Source: Pseudomonas sp. UBA1879 (GTDB lineage: Bacteria; Pseudomonadota; Gammaproteobacteria; Pseudomonadales; Pseudomonadaceae). Taken from it: a stretch of DNA of 64,000 nucleotides. Location of the stretch: NCBI RefSeq assembly GCF_002338065.1, contig NZ_DDHJ01000004.1:201943-265942 (forward strand), in the 5' to 3' direction. A program made the position numbers and the translations under genes. Positions 16,414-25,115 of the stretch are shown piece by piece. Numbering within the stretch: the stretch's first letter is position 1; every line of letters starts with the position of its first letter. The notes below the pieces were generated by a model. The model was given only the letters and a program-made list of their open reading frames with translations. It was not told the DNA's origin and did not search any database.

Positions 16414-17412
16414 ATGAAGATTCTGGTCACCGGCGCAGGCGGCTTCATCGGCGGACGCTTTGCGCGTTTTGCGCTGGAGCAGGGGCTGAGCGTTCGGGTC
16501 AGCGGCCGTCGTGCAGAAGGCGTCGAGCATCTGGTGCGCCGCGGCGCCGAATTCATTCAGGGCGATCTGAATGACCCGGAGCTGGTGCACGCGCTGTGCG
16601 AGGACGTCGAAGCCGTGGTGCATTGTGCCGGAGCGGTGGGCACGTGGGGGCGGCGTCAGGATTTCCACCAGAGCAACGTGCAAGTCACCGAAAACGTGGT
16701 CGAGGCCTGCCTCAAACAGCAGGTACGGCGGCTGGTTCATCTGTCGTCGCCGTCGATCTATTTCGATGGCGATTCCCATGTGAACATCCGCGAGGAGCAA
16801 GTCCCCAAACGTTTCCACAATCACTACGCCGCGACCAAGTACCTGGCTGAACAGAAAGTCTTCGGTGCAGAAGAGTTCGGCCTCGAAGTGATCGCGTTGC
16901 GCCCTCGTTTTGTCACGGGCGCGGGTGACACCAGCATCTTCCCGCGCTTGTTGCAGATGCAGCGCAAGAAGCGCCTGTCGATCATCGGCAACGGCCTGAA
17001 CAAGGTCGATTTCACCAGCATCCAGAACCTCAACGAAGCCTTGCTCAGCAGCCTGTTGGCCGCCGGTCCGGCACTGGGCAAGGCGTACAACATCAGCAAC
17101 GGTACGCCGATCCCGATCTGGGACGTGGTCAATTACGTGATGCGCCAGATGCAATTGCCGCCCGTGACCCGTTATCGCTCGTACGGCCTGGCCTACAGCG
17201 CGGCGGCAATAAATGAGGCGGCGTGCCTGCTGTGGCCCGGCCGGCCTGAACCGACGCTGTCGAGAATCGGGATGCAGGTGATGAGTCGAGATTTCACCCT
17301 TGATATCAGCCGCGCCCAGTATTATCTGGATTACCAGCCCAAAGTCAGCGTCTGGACCGCGCTGGACGAGTTTTGTAGCTGGTGGCAAGCCCAGCATGGC
17401 GCAGCGCTGTAA
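16414..17412 (+). CDS. NAD-dependent epimerase/dehydratase family protein
   Basis: A 332-aa extended short-chain dehydrogenase/reductase. The Rossmann motif MKILVTGAGGFIGGRFARF (residues 1-19) binds NAD(P); the catalytic pair is in NHYAATKYLAEQK (Tyr-x3-Lys, about 137-141), with Ser-containing VHLSSPSIYF before it. The C-terminal half resembles 3-beta-hydroxysteroid dehydrogenase-like members. It stands alone between argP and a coiled-coil membrane gene, matching the PAO1 gene at the same place. Substrate unknown. Confidence 0.88.
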   Translation: MKILVTGAGGFIGGRFARFALEQGLSVRVSGRRAEGVEHLVRRGAEFIQGDLNDPELVHALCEDVEAVVHCAGAVGTWGRRQDFHQSNVQVTENVVEACLKQQVRRLVHLSSPSIYFDGDSHVNIREEQVPKRFHNHYAATKYLAEQKVFGAEEFGLEVIALRPRFVTGAGDTSIFPRLLQMQRKKRLSIIGNGLNKVDFTSIQNLNEALLSSLLAAGPALGKAYNISNGTPIPIWDVVNYVMRQMQLPPVTRYRSYGLAYSAAAINEAACLLWPGRPEPTLSRIGMQVMSRDFTLDISRAQYYLDYQPKVSVWTALDEFCSWWQAQHGAAL

Positions 17413-17493
17413 CGCGTTGCGATTAGGGTGGTCCTAACCTTCGGCGGACAGCGTGCCGCCCTCCAAGATTCAACGGATTTCAAAGGGAAACGC

Positions 17494-18357
17494 ATGCGCA
17501 AAGATCCGTATGACGACGTCGATGACGTCCCGAGCCTCAGCGCCAAAGATGACGACGACGATTTCATCCCGACCACCGCAGGCGCGCGCGAGCGCACCAC
17601 GGTTTACTCGCGGACCACGCCCGTCGTGAAAGTCAAAGCCCCCGGCACCGGCGCCCTGTGGGCGTTGATCGGCGCGCTGTTCATCGCGTTCTGTGGTCTG
17701 GGCTGGTGGAGTTTTCAACAGGTTTCGCTGATGGAGCAGCAACTGGTCGCGACCCAGGAAAGCTTCGCGCGGATCAGTGAGGAGGCCGCCGGGCGGTTGC
17801 AGGACATCTCCGGCAAGGTGGTGGCAACCGAATCGGTGGCCAACAGCGGCGGCGAGGCGTTGAAAGCGCAGATCAAGGCCTTGCAGGATCAATTGGCCGA
17901 GCAGAACAAACAGCAGCAAGGCGTGGCCGGATTGCAGGGCGGTCTGGACAAACGTCTGGAGCAGATGACCGCTCAGGCGACGCAACAGCAAGCCACGAAC
18001 CAGCAGTTGCAGGATCAGCTCAAGGCTGTGACGTCGGAATTGGCGGCGTTGAAAGCATCGGTAGCGGACGGTAAGTCGGCACAGGCGGATCAGGATCGTC
18101 TGGATGCCCAGCTCAAAAGCCTGAGCGCCGATGTGGCAAACCTGAAGAAGAGCAACAACAGTCAGGCGATCGAGCGTCTGGAACAGGACATGATCGTACT
18201 CAAAAGCGAGCAGGACAATCGTCCGGCGCAAGCCGCGTCGTCAGGGGCAAGCACGCAGGAATTCGATGCGTTCCGTGGGCAGATGACCCGGAGTTTGAAC
18301 ACATTGCAGAGCCAGATTCAGACGTTGTCGCAGCAGATCAATTCGCGAGCGCAGTAG
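17494..18357 (+). CDS. Single-pass membrane coiled-coil protein of unknown function
   Basis: A 287-aa protein with three parts: an acidic cytoplasmic N-terminus (residues about 3-30, with a five-Asp run), one transmembrane helix (about 52-74, GALWALIGALFIAFCGLGWW) and a long Gln/Ala/Leu-rich heptad region (about 85-285). The start at 17494 follows an AAAGGGAAA site; earlier in-frame codons overlap the preceding intergenic DNA. The layout suggests a periplasmic coiled coil anchored in the inner membrane. A conserved hypothetical at the same position exists in PAO1. No enzymatic motif is seen. Confidence 0.8.
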   Translation: MRKDPYDDVDDVPSLSAKDDDDDFIPTTAGARERTTVYSRTTPVVKVKAPGTGALWALIGALFIAFCGLGWWSFQQVSLMEQQLVATQESFARISEEAAGRLQDISGKVVATESVANSGGEALKAQIKALQDQLAEQNKQQQGVAGLQGGLDKRLEQMTAQATQQQATNQQLQDQLKAVTSELAALKASVADGKSAQADQDRLDAQLKSLSADVANLKKSNNSQAIERLEQDMIVLKSEQDNRPAQAASSGASTQEFDAFRGQMTRSLNTLQSQIQTLSQQINSRAQ

Positions 18358-18389
18358 CGGTTTGGCGTAGGCCCGCGACTTTGCTGCCC

Positions 18390-18600
18390 TGTGGGCCTAT
18401 TCGCCACCAGGGCGGCTCCCACATCGGTTGCAACGTGCCATGGCCTGACAGTCCCCATTGCCCGCCTTTGGGTTCGCCTCGAGATTGAGTCGAACAAATC
18501 AAGCGAGCAACGGGATCTTCCGGACTGTGGCACGTTTCAAAAAATGTAGGAGCGCGCTTGCCCGCGATAGGCCCGAAGGGCATCAAATTATCGATTCAAA
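18390..18600. repeat. Dispersed extragenic repeat (copy R3) with a REP unit
   Basis: The GGGCCTATTCGCCACC...GCAACGTGCC unit (18390-18435) matches the copies near 74 and 5122. It is followed by a diverged spacer and by GTAGGAGCGCGCTTGCCCGC (from about 18546), a typical Pseudomonas REP core. The rest of the 262-bp gap between 18357 and 18620 holds no gene. Confidence 0.7.
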
Positions 18601-18619
18601 GCCCCAAGCCCCTGAAGCG

Positions 18620-19669
18620 TTACAACGCCGGGTAGTCGATATAGCCCACTGGCCCCTTGGCGTAGAACGTCTCGGGATGCGGCTCGTTGAGCGGTGCATC
18701 TTTTGCCAGGCGCGCCGGCAGGTCCGGGTTGGCGATGAAGGGCACACCGAACGCCACGGCATCCGCTTTGCCGCTGGCCAGCCATGCGTTGGCGCTTTCC
18801 TTGGTGAATTTCTCGTTGGCGATAAAGACGCCGCCGAACGCTTGTTTCAGGCGCGGCGACAGGCTGTCGTCCAGTTCACGCTCGCGGGCGCAGATAAAGG
18901 CGATGCCGCGTTTGCCCAGTTCCGTCGCAACGTAGGTGAAGGTCTCGGTCAGGTTGTCGTCGCCCATGTCGTGCAGGTCGGCGCGCGGCGAGAGGTGCAT
19001 GCCCACGCGGCCCGCGCCCCAGACTTCCACCACGGCATCGGTCACTTCCAGCATCAAACGTGCACGGTTTTCCACCGAGCCACCGTAGATGTCGGTGCGC
19101 TGGTTGGTGCTGGTTTGCAGGAATTGATCGAGCAGGTAGCCATTGGCGCCATGAATTTCCACGCCGTCGAAACCGGCAGCCTTGGCATTCTCGGCACCCA
19201 CACGATACGCCTCGATAACGTCTTCGATTTCCGCCAGTTCCAACGCGCGCGGGGTCGGGTAATCCGACAGCGGTCGAACCAGGCTGACGTGGCCTTGCTG
19301 CTGGACAGCGCTCGGCGCGACCGGCGCTTCACCGTTCAAGTACATCGGATGGGACACCCGACCCACGTGCCACAGTTGCAGCACGATCTTGCCGCCTGCG
19401 GCGTGCACCGCTTTGGTGATGTTGCTCCAGCCGCGCACCTGATCGTTGGACCAGATACCGGGAGTGTCCGGGTAGCCCACGCCCATCGGGGTCACGGACG
19501 TCGCTTCGGAGATGATCAAACCTGCCGACGCGCGCTGCACGTAGTACTCGGCCATCATCGCGTTGGGAACGCGGCCTTCGTCGGCGCGGCAGCGGGTCAG
19601 CGGCGCCATGATGATGCGATTGTTCAGTTCGAGTTCGCCAATCGTGATCGGGTCAAAAATCGTGGTCAT
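18620..19669 (-). CDS. xenB: Old-yellow-enzyme alkene/xenobiotic reductase (XenB/NemA-like)
   Basis: A 349-aa FMN-dependent NAD(P)H:flavin oxidoreductase reducing activated alkenes, nitro compounds and quinones. OYE landmarks are MAPLTRCRADEG (FMN-binding Thr near residue 24), QLWHVGRVSHP, and the substrate-anion His/Asn in VEIHGANGYLLDQFLQ (about 180-195), followed by NRARLMLEV. The C-terminal FGVPFIANPDLP is the phosphate-binding region. It reads very close to remembered P. fluorescens XenB. The start at 19669 fits the family N-terminus. It is the last gene of an ArsR-MFS-OYE run, which suggests an electrophile-responsive detoxification operon. Confidence 0.9.
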   Translation of the reverse strand: MTTIFDPITIGELELNNRIIMAPLTRCRADEGRVPNAMMAEYYVQRASAGLIISEATSVTPMGVGYPDTPGIWSNDQVRGWSNITKAVHAAGGKIVLQLWHVGRVSHPMYLNGEAPVAPSAVQQQGHVSLVRPLSDYPTPRALELAEIEDVIEAYRVGAENAKAAGFDGVEIHGANGYLLDQFLQTSTNQRTDIYGGSVENRARLMLEVTDAVVEVWGAGRVGMHLSPRADLHDMGDDNLTETFTYVATELGKRGIAFICARERELDDSLSPRLKQAFGGVFIANEKFTKESANAWLASGKADAVAFGVPFIANPDLPARLAKDAPLNEPHPETFYAKGPVGYIDYPAL

Positions 19670-19749
19670 TTGGAGAAATCCTTCAGGAGTCTGGAAACGT
19701 TGAATCCGCAGTTTTTTACGCACATGGCTGTCGCACTGAAGCTTGAAGC

Positions 19750-20916
19750 TCAGTTGGCAACAGCGGCCAGCCCGGCATCGCCGCGCTGACGGAAAACGAT
19801 CAGGGTCACCAGCAGGGCCAGCACTGCCAGTGCGCCCGCTGCCAATGGCACGCTGGTCAGGCCGAGGCCGTGGGCGATGACGCTGCCACCGACCCACGCG
19901 CCCAAGGCATTGCCGACGTTGAAAGCACCGATGTTCAGGGTCGAGACCAGATTCGGCGCATCTTTGCCGAAGGTCACGACGTTGATTTGCAGGGCGGGTA
20001 CGGCAGCGAAACAGGCGACGGCCCACAGGAACAAGGTCACTTCCGCTGGAATCAGCGCAACGCTGGTCCAGCTCAGAACCGTCGAGACCACGGCCATGGT
20101 GATGAACACGCCGATCAACGTGGCCGCCAGCCGACGATCCGCCAGCTTGCCGCCGATGAGGTTGCCGAGGGTCAGGCCCAGGCCGATCAGCATGAGCGTC
20201 CAGGTCACGCCATGGGGCGATACGCCAGTGATTTCGCCCAGCAGCGGCGCCACGTAGGTGAAGAGCGCGAACACCGAGGCGGCGAACAGCGCGGTCATGC
20301 TCAGCGACAGCCAGATGCCGGCGCCTTTGAGCATCGCCAGCTCGGCGCGCATGTCGAGTTTTTCTTCGTCACGTTTCGCGGGCAGAAAGCGAATCAGCCC
20401 GATGAACGCGATCACACCAATGACCGTCACGGCGTAGAACGTCGAACGCCAGCCGGCCTGTTGACCCAATGCCGTGCCCAGCGGCACCCCCAGCACGTTG
20501 GCGAGGGTCAGGCCGGTGAACATCAGGGCCACGGCGGAGGCACGGCGGTTGGCCGGCACCAGCCCCGCGGCGACCACCGAACCGATGCCGAAGAACGCGC
20601 CATGACACAGGGCCGTGATCACCCGGGCGAACATCAGCACGTTGTAATCGGTGGCAACGGCGCAGAGCAGGTTACCGACGATGAAGATGCCCATCAGGAT
20701 CACCAGCGCGGCTTTGCGCGGCAAGCGTGAGGTGGCCATGGCCATGAACGGCGCGCCGATCGCGACGCCCAATGCGTAACCGGTGACCAGCCAGCCTGCG
20801 CCGGGAATGCTCACGCCCAGGTCAGCAGCAACGTCGGGCAGCAGGCCCATGATGACGAACTCGGTCGTGCCGATGGCAAAGGCGCTCAGGGCCAGAATAA
20901 GGAGTGAAAGAGGCAC
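19750..20916 (-). CDS. MFS efflux transporter, DHA1/AraJ type
   Basis: A 388-aa major facilitator with about 12 hydrophobic segments. The N-terminus LSAFAIGTTEFVIMGLLPDV is typical of DHA1 sugar/drug efflux proteins, and motif A-like and motif C-like segments (GAPFMAMATSRLPRKAAL; GALGQQAGW region) are present. It starts 22 bp after the ArsR gene and 80 bp separate it from the OYE gene. The set suggests export of the compound whose sensing and reduction its neighbours handle. Substrate not determinable. Confidence 0.9.
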   Translation of the reverse strand: MPLSLLILALSAFAIGTTEFVIMGLLPDVAADLGVSIPGAGWLVTGYALGVAIGAPFMAMATSRLPRKAALVILMGIFIVGNLLCAVATDYNVLMFARVITALCHGAFFGIGSVVAAGLVPANRRASAVALMFTGLTLANVLGVPLGTALGQQAGWRSTFYAVTVIGVIAFIGLIRFLPAKRDEEKLDMRAELAMLKGAGIWLSLSMTALFAASVFALFTYVAPLLGEITGVSPHGVTWTLMLIGLGLTLGNLIGGKLADRRLAATLIGVFITMAVVSTVLSWTSVALIPAEVTLFLWAVACFAAVPALQINVVTFGKDAPNLVSTLNIGAFNVGNALGAWVGGSVIAHGLGLTSVPLAAGALAVLALLVTLIVFRQRGDAGLAAVAN

Positions 20917-20938
20917 GCGGCGTCTCCTGTGAATGGGT

Positions 20939-21241
20939 TCAGAGCTGTTCAGTCAGCTCTTTCAAAAACGCCTGAACGGCGTCTTCGTTACGTTTGAAGA
21001 AATGCCACTGACCATGCTTTTTGCTCGTGATCAGCCCGGCGCGTTGCAGCGTTGACAAATGGGCGGAAATGGTCGATTGCGAAAGCCCGGCGCGTTGGTC
21101 GATCTGACCCGCGCAGACGCCGCCATCAAAGGTGTGTTGTTGGTCCGGGAAGCACGTCGCAGGGTCTTTCAACCAGGAAAGAATCTGACGGCGCACCGGG
21201 TGCGACAGGGCTTTTATGATGTCGTCGAGGTCGATAGGCAT
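20939..21241 (-). CDS. ArsR/SmtB-family repressor
   Basis: A 100-aa winged-helix regulator with the recognition segment RAGLSQSTISAHLSTLQRAGL (helices 3-4) and the wing LITSKKHGQWHFFKRN. Two cysteines (C29 in DPATCF and C42 in GGVCAG) could sense thiol-reactive compounds, which would suit the downstream OYE reductase and MFS pump. The start at 21241 is preferred; an in-frame start at 21313 would run through the operator palindrome. It is the first gene of the operon and likely autorepresses through the inverted repeat at 21266-21311. Confidence 0.88.
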   Translation of the reverse strand: MPIDLDDIIKALSHPVRRQILSWLKDPATCFPDQQHTFDGGVCAGQIDQRAGLSQSTISAHLSTLQRAGLITSKKHGQWHFFKRNEDAVQAFLKELTEQL

Positions 21242-21265
21242 GTCGTTCTCACTCCGCGTATAGCG

Positions 21266-21311
21266 GTATATCGCGATGGGGCGAACCTTATATCTGTCCA
21301 TCGCGATATAC
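21266..21311. promoter_or_regulatory. Paired 14-bp operator upstream of the ArsR gene
   Basis: GTATATCGCGATGG (21266-21279) is repeated perfectly inverted as CCATCGCGATATAC (21298-21311), with 18 bp between. Each arm contains the palindrome ATCGCGAT, and the palindrome centres are 32 bp apart, about three helical turns. It sits 25-70 bp before the ArsR start, where the promoter should be. This fits cooperative binding of two repressor dimers. Confidence 0.75.
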
Positions 21312-21423
21312 AAATATGAATGTGTGCTAAGGGCTGTGTGAATGGGTATATCGGGTTATAACGATACGAGGTTGTAAGGAAGCGATGTAGGCTAATGTCG
21401 AAAACTTCAGTCGAGGCATACGT

Positions 21424-21509
21424 GTAGGAGTGAGCTTGCTCGCGATACGCCCTGTCAGGCAGCTCAATGTTGAATGAGAAATCGAAATCGCGAGCAAGCT
21501 CACTCCTAC
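21424..21509. repeat. Inverted pair of REP elements
   Basis: The 23-bp sequence starting GTAGGAGTGAGCTTGCTCGC at 21424-21446 recurs as an exact inverted copy at 21487-21509, with a 40-bp spacer. This is the classic Pseudomonas REP doublet (BIME). It lies between the ArsR promoter and acpH. The 302-bp gap 21242-21543 holds only this and the operator. Confidence 0.9.
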
Positions 21510-21543
21510 AGGGTTTGTCGAATATGTGAGATAGGCGTTTCCC

Positions 21544-22140
21544 ATGAATTACCTCGCACACCTCCACTTGGGCGGTCAGACGCCCCCACAATTGCTCGGC
21601 AGCCTGTATGGCGATTTCGTCAAAGGGCTGCTGCCGGGGCGGTTTCCTGCCGAGATTGAGGACGCCATCCGCTTGCACCGGCGCATCGACGCGTTCACCG
21701 ACGCCCACCCTGTCATCAAGCGGGCCATGGCGCGTTTTCCGGCTGAGCGCAGGCGTTATGCCGGCATCGTGCTCGACGTGTTTTTCGACCATTGCCTGGC
21801 GCGGGATTGGGCGCAGTATTCGGACGTTCCGCTCGGGATGTTCACGGCCAGGGTGTACCACGTCCTGGCAAACGAGCCGCAGTTGCCTGAGAGGCTGGCG
21901 CTCATTGCCCCGCGCATGGCGGCGCAGGACTGGCTCGGCTCGTACGTGGCGTTCGAGGTGGTAGGCGGAGCGCTGGCGGGCATTGCCCGACGCCTGTCAC
22001 GCCCCGAGGGACTGGCCGGCGCCATGCAGGAACTGCAGGCGCTTTATGGGCCGTTGAGCGAAGATTTCCGTACGTTTTATCCCGAGCTGCAAGCGTTCGC
22101 TCAGGCGGCTCTCGCGGCGGAACGCACGTCGGCGGACTGA
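21544..22140 (+). CDS. acpH: Acyl-carrier-protein phosphodiesterase AcpH
   Basis: A 198-aa member of the ACP phosphodiesterase (DUF479) family, an HD-like hydrolase that removes 4'-phosphopantetheine from holo-ACP. The N-terminus MNYLAHLHLG, the DFVKGLLPG segment, the metal-binding HRRIDAFTDAHPV and DVFFDHCLARDW match the family. Its 3' end overlaps the convergent olsA-type gene by 40 bp. In PAO1 the same gene neighbours olsBA. Confidence 0.9.
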   Translation: MNYLAHLHLGGQTPPQLLGSLYGDFVKGLLPGRFPAEIEDAIRLHRRIDAFTDAHPVIKRAMARFPAERRRYAGIVLDVFFDHCLARDWAQYSDVPLGMFTARVYHVLANEPQLPERLALIAPRMAAQDWLGSYVAFEVVGGALAGIARRLSRPEGLAGAMQELQALYGPLSEDFRTFYPELQAFAQAALAAERTSAD

Positions 22141-22907
22141 CCGGCGTGTGCAGGTTGATTCGAGTCACCGAACAGCGCGGCGTGCACGGCTTGTTGCGCT
22201 TCGAACGCCAAGACTGCGCGTTCCTTCCCCTGAGACGCGATCGGCGTCAGCAAGTGAATGTGCACGTCACTCACCTCATTGGCGAACAGGCGACGCAGGT
22301 GCGACAACAAATCGTCATCGCCAATGAACGGGGCGATCTGGTCCGGCTTGCCATCGCGCAGGTATTGAATCGCCACCGGCTGCACAGCCACTTCGGTTTC
22401 GATCGCGCTGGACAGCAGGCGACCGTGGAACGTGCGCAAGCTGCGGCCATCGGTGGTGGTGCCTTCGGGGAAGATCACCAGCGAGTGATTGCCCAGCAGG
22501 TGCTGGCCCATTTGTTTCTGAATCAGCTTGCTATCCCCCGACCCGCGGCGAATGAACAGCGTTCCCGCCTTCAACGCCAACCAGCCTGCCACCGGCCAGG
22601 TGCGCACTTCCGCCTTGGACAGAAACGACAACGGGGCGAGCATGCCCAGCAGCGGGATGTCGGTCCACGAGACGTGGTTGCTGATCCACAGCATCGGCTG
22701 GCTTGGCACTTGGCCGCTGACCTTCACGCGAAAGGGCAGGGCGGCGGTCAGGCACACCATGAACCAACGGGTCCAGCGCTGGCGGCGGGCCATGGAATTG
22801 CCGATGCGCAGACGCTCCATCAGGGCGAACGTGCCGGCAATCGTCAACCCCAAAGCGATGACGCTCAACACCCGAATGACCCGCGCATGACTGCGCAACC
22901 GGCTCAT
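22101..22907 (-). CDS. olsA: Lyso-ornithine lipid O-acyltransferase OlsA
   Basis: A 268-aa PlsC-type membrane acyltransferase that adds the second acyl chain to lyso-ornithine lipid (or to 1-acyl-glycerol-3-phosphate). After an N-terminal TM segment come the catalytic motif ISNHVSWTDI (HxxxxD, about residue 80), FIRRGSGDS, and FPEGTTTDG, the glycerophosphate-binding box. Its ATG overlaps the olsB stop codon as TGATG, so the two are coupled. The start at 22907 is fixed by that junction. The 3' end overlaps acpH. Confidence 0.88.
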   Translation of the reverse strand: MSRLRSHARVIRVLSVIALGLTIAGTFALMERLRIGNSMARRQRWTRWFMVCLTAALPFRVKVSGQVPSQPMLWISNHVSWTDIPLLGMLAPLSFLSKAEVRTWPVAGWLALKAGTLFIRRGSGDSKLIQKQMGQHLLGNHSLVIFPEGTTTDGRSLRTFHGRLLSSAIETEVAVQPVAIQYLRDGKPDQIAPFIGDDDLLSHLRRLFANEVSDVHIHLLTPIASQGKERAVLAFEAQQAVHAALFGDSNQPAHAGQSADVRSAARAA

Positions 22908-23662
22908 CACACCGCTGCCTTGAAGTGGCGAGCGTAGCGCGGGCACAGCTCGTCGCGCTTGAGCAGGATGAACACGTCGGCGACCTGGAAATCTTCGTCC
23001 CAGCAAGGCTCGCCGCAGATCTTCGCACCCAGGCGCATGTAGGCCTTGAGCAACGGCGGCATTTCGCAAATGACGTTGTTAGGCAGGTCGAGGGTGGGCA
23101 ATGGATTTTTCGGCTCGGCACGCAAGTGTTCGGTGCTCAGGTAACGTTCGCGCAGGCGCTGCATGATGGCGTGGGCCTGAATGCCGCCGTCTTGCATCGG
23201 GATGCTGGCGCAGCCCATCAGGTAGCTGTAGCCGCCTTCGTTCAGCACTTCGGCCAGCTCACTCCACAACACGGCGATGGTGCCGCCGTTGCGGTAGGCA
23301 GGATCGACGCACGTGCGGCCCAGTTCGAGGATCGGGCCTTGCAGATGGCCGAGGCCGTGCAGGCTGAATTCTTCTTCGCTGTAGAACCGGCCCAAGGTGT
23401 TTGCAGCCTTGTGATCCAGCAGGCGTGTGGTGGCGACGAGGCGACCGGTGCTGAGGTCGCGCACGCCGATGTGCATGCAATGTACGTCGTAATCGTCGAT
23501 GTCCAGGCCCTGCTCGGCGCCATTGAGCTTGGCGTTGAATTCGCCGCTGAACACTTGAAAGCGCAACGCCTGTGCTTGCTGCAAGGCGTGAGGACCGATC
23601 AGACGCTCGGCCTGCAGGCGACGGTCGGAGGAGGTGTCTCGAATGCTGGCAATCTGAGTCAT
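22907..23662 (-). CDS. olsB: L-ornithine N-alpha-acyltransferase OlsB
   Basis: A 251-aa GNAT-like hemolysin/OlsB family enzyme transferring a 3-hydroxyacyl group from ACP to ornithine, the first step of phosphorus-free ornithine-lipid synthesis. Family landmarks are ALRFQVFSGEFNAKL, the acidic GLDIDDYDVHCMHI, ILELGRTCVDPAYRNGGTIA (acyl-CoA/ACP-binding loop) and YLMGCASIPMQDGG. The start at 23662 (MTQIAS) is preferred to an in-frame one at 23719. It precedes and is coupled to olsA. Ornithine lipids are made under phosphate limitation in Pseudomonas; no Pho box was identified by eye. Confidence 0.88.
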   Translation of the reverse strand: MTQIASIRDTSSDRRLQAERLIGPHALQQAQALRFQVFSGEFNAKLNGAEQGLDIDDYDVHCMHIGVRDLSTGRLVATTRLLDHKAANTLGRFYSEEEFSLHGLGHLQGPILELGRTCVDPAYRNGGTIAVLWSELAEVLNEGGYSYLMGCASIPMQDGGIQAHAIMQRLRERYLSTEHLRAEPKNPLPTLDLPNNVICEMPPLLKAYMRLGAKICGEPCWDEDFQVADVFILLKRDELCPRYARHFKAAV

Positions 23663-24026
23663 GTGGCGTCTCCGTGGGCCAGCCTTGGTCCAGGCCGGTC
23701 GACTGATTATTCGAAGCAATGCGGTACGAATGCAGGCTAGGGAGGGCCCGTGTCATCACCATTAAGCTTTGGTGATGGTTGCGTGACAGGGAAAACGCGA
23801 CAGGCAATTGCGTTTGATTCTGGTCGTAGGCGCGTCCCGAGACCTGCCGCATTGCAGCAGTCAATCCGGTTTACGCGGTGTGCCAGACACATCGAGTGAG
23901 TCAGTTTGTTGCCGGTTCCCGGCAGATCGCGGGACAGGCCACGCTCCTACAGAAAGCGCATCGCGTTGCGCAGGTTGTCATCATTGCCTGCTAGGGTTTC
24001 GGGCATCCCGCATTCGAGACTCGTTC
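23663..24026. other. Divergent intergenic region olsB / serine hydrolase
   Basis: This 364-bp stretch contains a short hairpin at about 23754-23778 (CATCACCA/TGGTGATG) and a partial REP-like element at about 23917-23955 (GGCAGATCGCGGGAC ... GCTCCTACAG). No gene is supported; the open frame that runs through it into the hydrolase lacks coding character before 24027. Confidence 0.6.
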
Positions 24027-25115
24027 ATGCGCCGTCCGCTATTCACGCTGTTTCTTTTTCTGATCGCCTGCCAGGCCGCGGCTCAAACGTGGCCGGGTGA
24101 TCAATGGGCCGTCCATTCACTGGCATCGAGCCCAGCCCTCGACGATCTGGAGGCCTACGCCTTCCCTCCTCGCAATGAACAGGAACGCAAGGGCATTCGC
24201 ACCGACGCGCTGTTGATTATCCGCGACGGTGAGGTGATCTATGAACGCTACGCAGGCGTGACGAACGCCGAGACGCCGCACCTCACCTGGTCGATCAGCA
24301 AGAGCATTCTCGCCACCGTGCTCGGCGTGGCGTTCGGGGAGAACCGGTTCAAACTCGATGACCCGGTGGCCAGATTTTACGGGCCGTTCAGCGCCCATCC
24401 GGCCATCAAGATCCAGGACCTGCTGCATTGGGCCTCGGGCCTGGACTGGCAGGAAGACTACGAATACGCGCCGCTCAATTCCTCGGTCGTCGCCATGCTG
24501 TACACCCGAGGACGCGGCGACATGGCGCGGTTCACGGCGCAACAGCCTGTCGCCTCCGCACCCGGCACGGCCTATCGCTATTCGAGCGGCGACAGCACGG
24601 TACTCGCCGCCGCATTGAAGGGGATGGTGGGCGACAGCGCTTACCCCGATTACCCGTGGACCGCGTTGTTCGACCCGCTGGGCATCAAAAGCGCGGTCTG
24701 GGAAACCGACGCCACCGGGACCTTCGTTGGCTCGTCTTACGCCTACATGACCGCCCGGGATCTGGCGCGTATCGGCTTGTTGATGCAACGCGGCGGGCGT
24801 TGGCAGGGGCGTCAATTGCTGCCCGGTGCCTGGGTCGATTTCAGCCTCAGGCCGTTCGCTTCCGAGACCGTGATCAATGAAGCGCCGGGCGGACACTGGT
24901 GGCTGAACAGGACCGCGAATGGCCAGCCGGGCAATTGGCGGGACGCACCGCCCGACACTTTCGCTGCCCTCGGGCATTGGGGGCAGGCGTTGTACGTGAT
25001 CCCCAGCGCCGGGTTGGTGGTCGTGCGTTACGCCGACGACCGAGACGCCACTTACGATCACGACCAGTTGCTCAAACGAGTGCTGAAGGCCGCGGCCGGG
25101 GAGGTCGCCCAATGA
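24027..25115 (+). CDS. Exported serine hydrolase, class C beta-lactamase/esterase family
   Basis: A 362-aa secreted protein with a signal peptide (residues 1-18, ending AAAQ). The catalytic Ser/Lys is in LTWSISKSILATVL (SxxK, about residue 89), and the second-box Tyr is in TAYRYSSGDST (about 188). HWGQALYVIP occupies the KTG/HTG position, as in EstB-type esterases. Family members include esterases, D-aminopeptidases and penicillin-binding-like proteins. The start at 24027 is set by the signal peptide. It overlaps the following small gene by ATGA. Confidence 0.85.
   Translation: MRRPLFTLFLFLIACQAAAQTWPGDQWAVHSLASSPALDDLEAYAFPPRNEQERKGIRTDALLIIRDGEVIYERYAGVTNAETPHLTWSISKSILATVLGVAFGENRFKLDDPVARFYGPFSAHPAIKIQDLLHWASGLDWQEDYEYAPLNSSVVAMLYTRGRGDMARFTAQQPVASAPGTAYRYSSGDSTVLAAALKGMVGDSAYPDYPWTALFDPLGIKSAVWETDATGTFVGSSYAYMTARDLARIGLLMQRGGRWQGRQLLPGAWVDFSLRPFASETVINEAPGGHWWLNRTANGQPGNWRDAPPDTFAALGHWGQALYVIPSAGLVVVRYADDRDATYDHDQLLKRVLKAAAGEVAQ

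Noticed and set aside
18458..19789. Plus-strand open frame (443 codons) opposite the OYE reductase
   Set aside because: Antisense shadow; low-complexity His/Gln/Arg composition and no recognisable motif.
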